Shown here: piece after piece, positions 42,514 to 43,979 of the stretch
Layout of the letters: each line of letters starts with the position of its first letter
How positions within the stretch are numbered: position 1 is the first letter of the stretch
The notes under the pieces: generated by a model
Databases searched by the model: none
The model's input: the letters and a program-made list of their open reading frames with translations, nothing else
What the model was told of the DNA's origin: nothing
Assembly (NCBI GenBank): GCA_002298785.1
Contig: DBMR01000039.1
Location: 1-43,979 of the forward strand
Direction: 5' to 3'
Length of the DNA: 43,979 bases
Source of the DNA: Verrucomicrobia subdivision 3 bacterium UBA693
Lineage (GTDB): Bacteria > Verrucomicrobiota > Verrucomicrobiia > Limisphaerales > UBA8199
Position numbers and translations under genes: made by a program

Positions 42514-43263
42514 ATGACCGACCCCCAGCACGAAGCAGGAGAAGTGCATCAAGGCTGCGGCTTCCCCCCCACCCACTGGAGTGTCGTTCTCAATGCCGCC
42601 CGGAGCGGGTCTCCCGGCGCCGACCAAGCCCTGGCCAACTTGTGCGAGGCCTACTGGTATCCTCTTTACGCGTTCATCCGCCACCGGGGCTATCCTCCCG
42701 AGGAGGCCGAAGATCTCACTCAGGAGTTCCTGGCCCGCTTGAGTCACAAGCATTACTTGGAGGGCCTCACCCAGGAGGGCGGCAAGTTCCGTTCCTTCCT
42801 GCTCACTGCTCTCAAGCGGTACCTCGCCAATGAACGGGACCGTAATCAGGCCCAAAAGCGAGGCGGCGGCAAACCCATGATCTCGATTGACGCCAACGCG
42901 GATGCGCGCTACCGCCGGGAACTTATCGAACAAGCCACCCCGGAAGCCCTCTTCGAACGCCAGTGGGCTTTCACCGTCATGGACCGGGTCCTGGACCAGG
43001 TCCAAGATGAATATACCCGAGCGGGAAAGGGGAAGTTGTTTGAACTGCTGCAAAGCTGCCTGCCGGGAGCGGACGGTGAATCCTCCTATACCGAAGCTTG
43101 TGCCGCCTTGGATATGAAGGGTTCCTCGGCCCGGATGGCGGCCCTTCGACTGCGGCGGCGCTACGGCCAGCTATTGCGGGAGGAGATTGCCAAGACAGTT
43201 CTCACGCCCCAGGAGGTCGATCTCGAGATTCGCCATTTGATCGAGGTGGCACGTGGAGACTGA
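42514..43263 (+). CDS. RNA polymerase sigma factor (ECF-like) paired with a Ser/Thr kinase
   Basis: A 249-residue sigma-70-family protein of the type common in Verrucomicrobiota and Planctomycetes. Region 2 is visible at about residues 30-110 (YWYPLYAFIRHRGYPPEEAE, DLTQEFLARLSH, FRSFLLTALKRYLANERDR), and a region 4-like helix-turn-helix at about 185-225 (YTEACAALDMKGSSARMAAL then RLRRRYGQLL). The 40-residue tail is helical. The ATG at 42514 is chosen over a TTG at 42496. It is followed after 119 bases by a Ser/Thr kinase gene in the same direction. Such pairs are usually co-regulated, with the kinase taken to control the sigma factor or its output. Confidence 0.85.
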   Translation: MTDPQHEAGEVHQGCGFPPTHWSVVLNAARSGSPGADQALANLCEAYWYPLYAFIRHRGYPPEEAEDLTQEFLARLSHKHYLEGLTQEGGKFRSFLLTALKRYLANERDRNQAQKRGGGKPMISIDANADARYRRELIEQATPEALFERQWAFTVMDRVLDQVQDEYTRAGKGKLFELLQSCLPGADGESSYTEACAALDMKGSSARMAALRLRRRYGQLLREEIAKTVLTPQEVDLEIRHLIEVARGD

Positions 43264-43382
43264 AGGGTGACCTATTGCTCTGGGAGCGGCGTGGCCGGTT
43301 GGCGAACGCCGCGAGTTCTTTAGGATGAACCTGGAATGGCGGTGACGTTGGGCCCTTTTTCCTGAGGTACGAGACAGACGTT

Positions 43383-43979
43383 ATGCCCGAGAAGCTCACA
43401 TGCGGAGAATGTGGCTCGCCCATCCCCCGGGATGCCCGCCGCAATCTCTGCCCTGCTTGCCTGCTCGCGCTGGGATTGACCTTGGACGCGCCACCCGAGC
43501 CTGACAATGAAGGCCTCAACGATCTCCTCCCGGCGCGGTGCGGGCGGGGCAAAATCCGCTACTTCGGCGATTACGAACTGCTCGAGGAAATCGCCCGGGG
43601 CGGCATGGGTGTGGTCTGGCGCGCACGCCAGGTGAGTCTCGACCGCCCGGTGGCGCTCAAACTCATTCTGGCCGGTGAATTGGCCAATGAAATGGACATC
43701 GAGCGCTTCCACCAGGAAGCGCAGGCAGCCGCGAACCTCGATCACCCAAACATCGTTCCCATCTATGAAGTCGGCGAACACGAAGGACAGCATTTCTTCT
43801 CCATGCGCCTGGTGGAGGGGACGAGTCTGGCGTCGCGCATGTCGGCTCTCGCATCCCCAATCTCCGCTCGTCAAGCCGCGCAGTTGGTCGCCAAAGTCGC
43901 CCGGGCGGTGCATCACGCCCACCAGCGCGGCATCCTGCACCGCGATCTCAAACCCGAGAACATCCTCCTCGACGCCCAG
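43383..43979 (+). CDS. Ser/Thr protein kinase, N-terminal part, cut by the window end
   Basis: The first 199 codons of a Pkn-type kinase. A small zinc-ribbon-like start has two Cys pairs (Cys7-x2-Cys10 and Cys23-x2-Cys26, from TCGECG and LCPAC). The kinase domain begins near residue 61: YELLEEIARGGMGVVWRARQ is the glycine loop, ALKLI holds the ATP-binding Lys, DHPNIVPIYEVGEHEG is the hinge side, and HRDLKPENILL is the catalytic loop with Asp. The activation loop and anything beyond (often a TM helix and a sensor or WD/TPR part) lie past 43979. The start is the ATG at 43383. It is the downstream partner of the sigma factor. Confidence 0.9.
   Translation, partial: MPEKLTCGECGSPIPRDARRNLCPACLLALGLTLDAPPEPDNEGLNDLLPARCGRGKIRYFGDYELLEEIARGGMGVVWRARQVSLDRPVALKLILAGELANEMDIERFHQEAQAAANLDHPNIVPIYEVGEHEGQHFFSMRLVEGTSLASRMSALASPISARQAAQLVAKVARAVHHAHQRGILHRDLKPENILLDAQ

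Noticed and set aside
1..43979. tRNA or rRNA genes, CRISPR arrays and prophage
   Set aside because: No cloverleaf ends, conserved rRNA phrases, regularly spaced repeats or phage structural genes were recognised on reading both strands; a covariance-model search would be needed to exclude a tRNA.

Overview
The window looks like chromosome of a GC-rich soil or freshwater Verrucomicrobiota, probably of the Pedosphaera/Limisphaerales type. This rests on gene style, not on a marker gene. The clues are secreted proteins with the typical verrucomicrobial C-terminal modules, a LamG/Ig-like surface protein, a sulfatase, SUMF1-like folds fused to glycosidase-like domains, and a sigma factor followed by a zinc-ribbon Ser/Thr kinase. 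I recognised no rRNA, tRNA, CRISPR array or phage genes.

Layout. 1-6.7 kb: a membrane adenylate cyclase with TPR repeats, small secreted and membrane proteins, an intact IS5-family element (3777-4655, TAA target duplication), a lipoprotein and a small membrane-anchored protein. 6.7-13.9 kb: a glycosidase/beta-lactamase-fold fusion, a lone receiver protein, a 68-residue membrane peptide, RNase D, an RlmI-like rRNA methyltransferase and a sulfatase. 14.1-24.0 kb: a probable light and photo-oxidative stress island. A MerR regulator with a cobalamin-binding sensor of CarH/LitR type is read leftward, followed by a DUF2892 peptide and a CxxC thioredoxin-like protein. It faces a rightward series: fasciclin protein, PQQ-like propeller, SOUL haem-binding lipoprotein, atypical SDR, iron-sulfur photolyase, renalase-like FAD oxidoreductase, Bcp peroxiredoxin and an SDR-DUF2867 fusion. 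The 215-bp divergent region holds two near-identical operator candidates, each a pair of hexamers 11 bp apart, the geometry known for CarH operators.

24.2-34.7 kb: a membrane-anchored EEP-family hydrolase, a SUMF1-like gene remnant, and a compact two-component/RND efflux operon (response regulator, kinase, adaptor, RraA-like protein, RND pump, TolC-like channel) with 4-base ATGA overlaps at several joints. 35.0-42.4 kb: a 743-residue LamG/Ig protein facing, across a strong terminator, two large secreted glycosidase-like proteins (DUF4434 plus SUMF1-like, and GHL10). 42.5 kb to the end: a sigma factor and a Ser/Thr kinase cut by the window edge.

The best candidate for an undescribed system is the 14.1-24.0 kb island. 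The regulator, operator geometry, photolyase, FAD oxidoreductase and peroxiredoxin fit a B12-dependent light response. The fasciclin, PQQ-like, SOUL, DUF2892 and thioredoxin-like members look like lineage-specific additions. The RraA-like protein inside the efflux operon and the glycosidase/beta-lactamase fusion are the next most unusual items.
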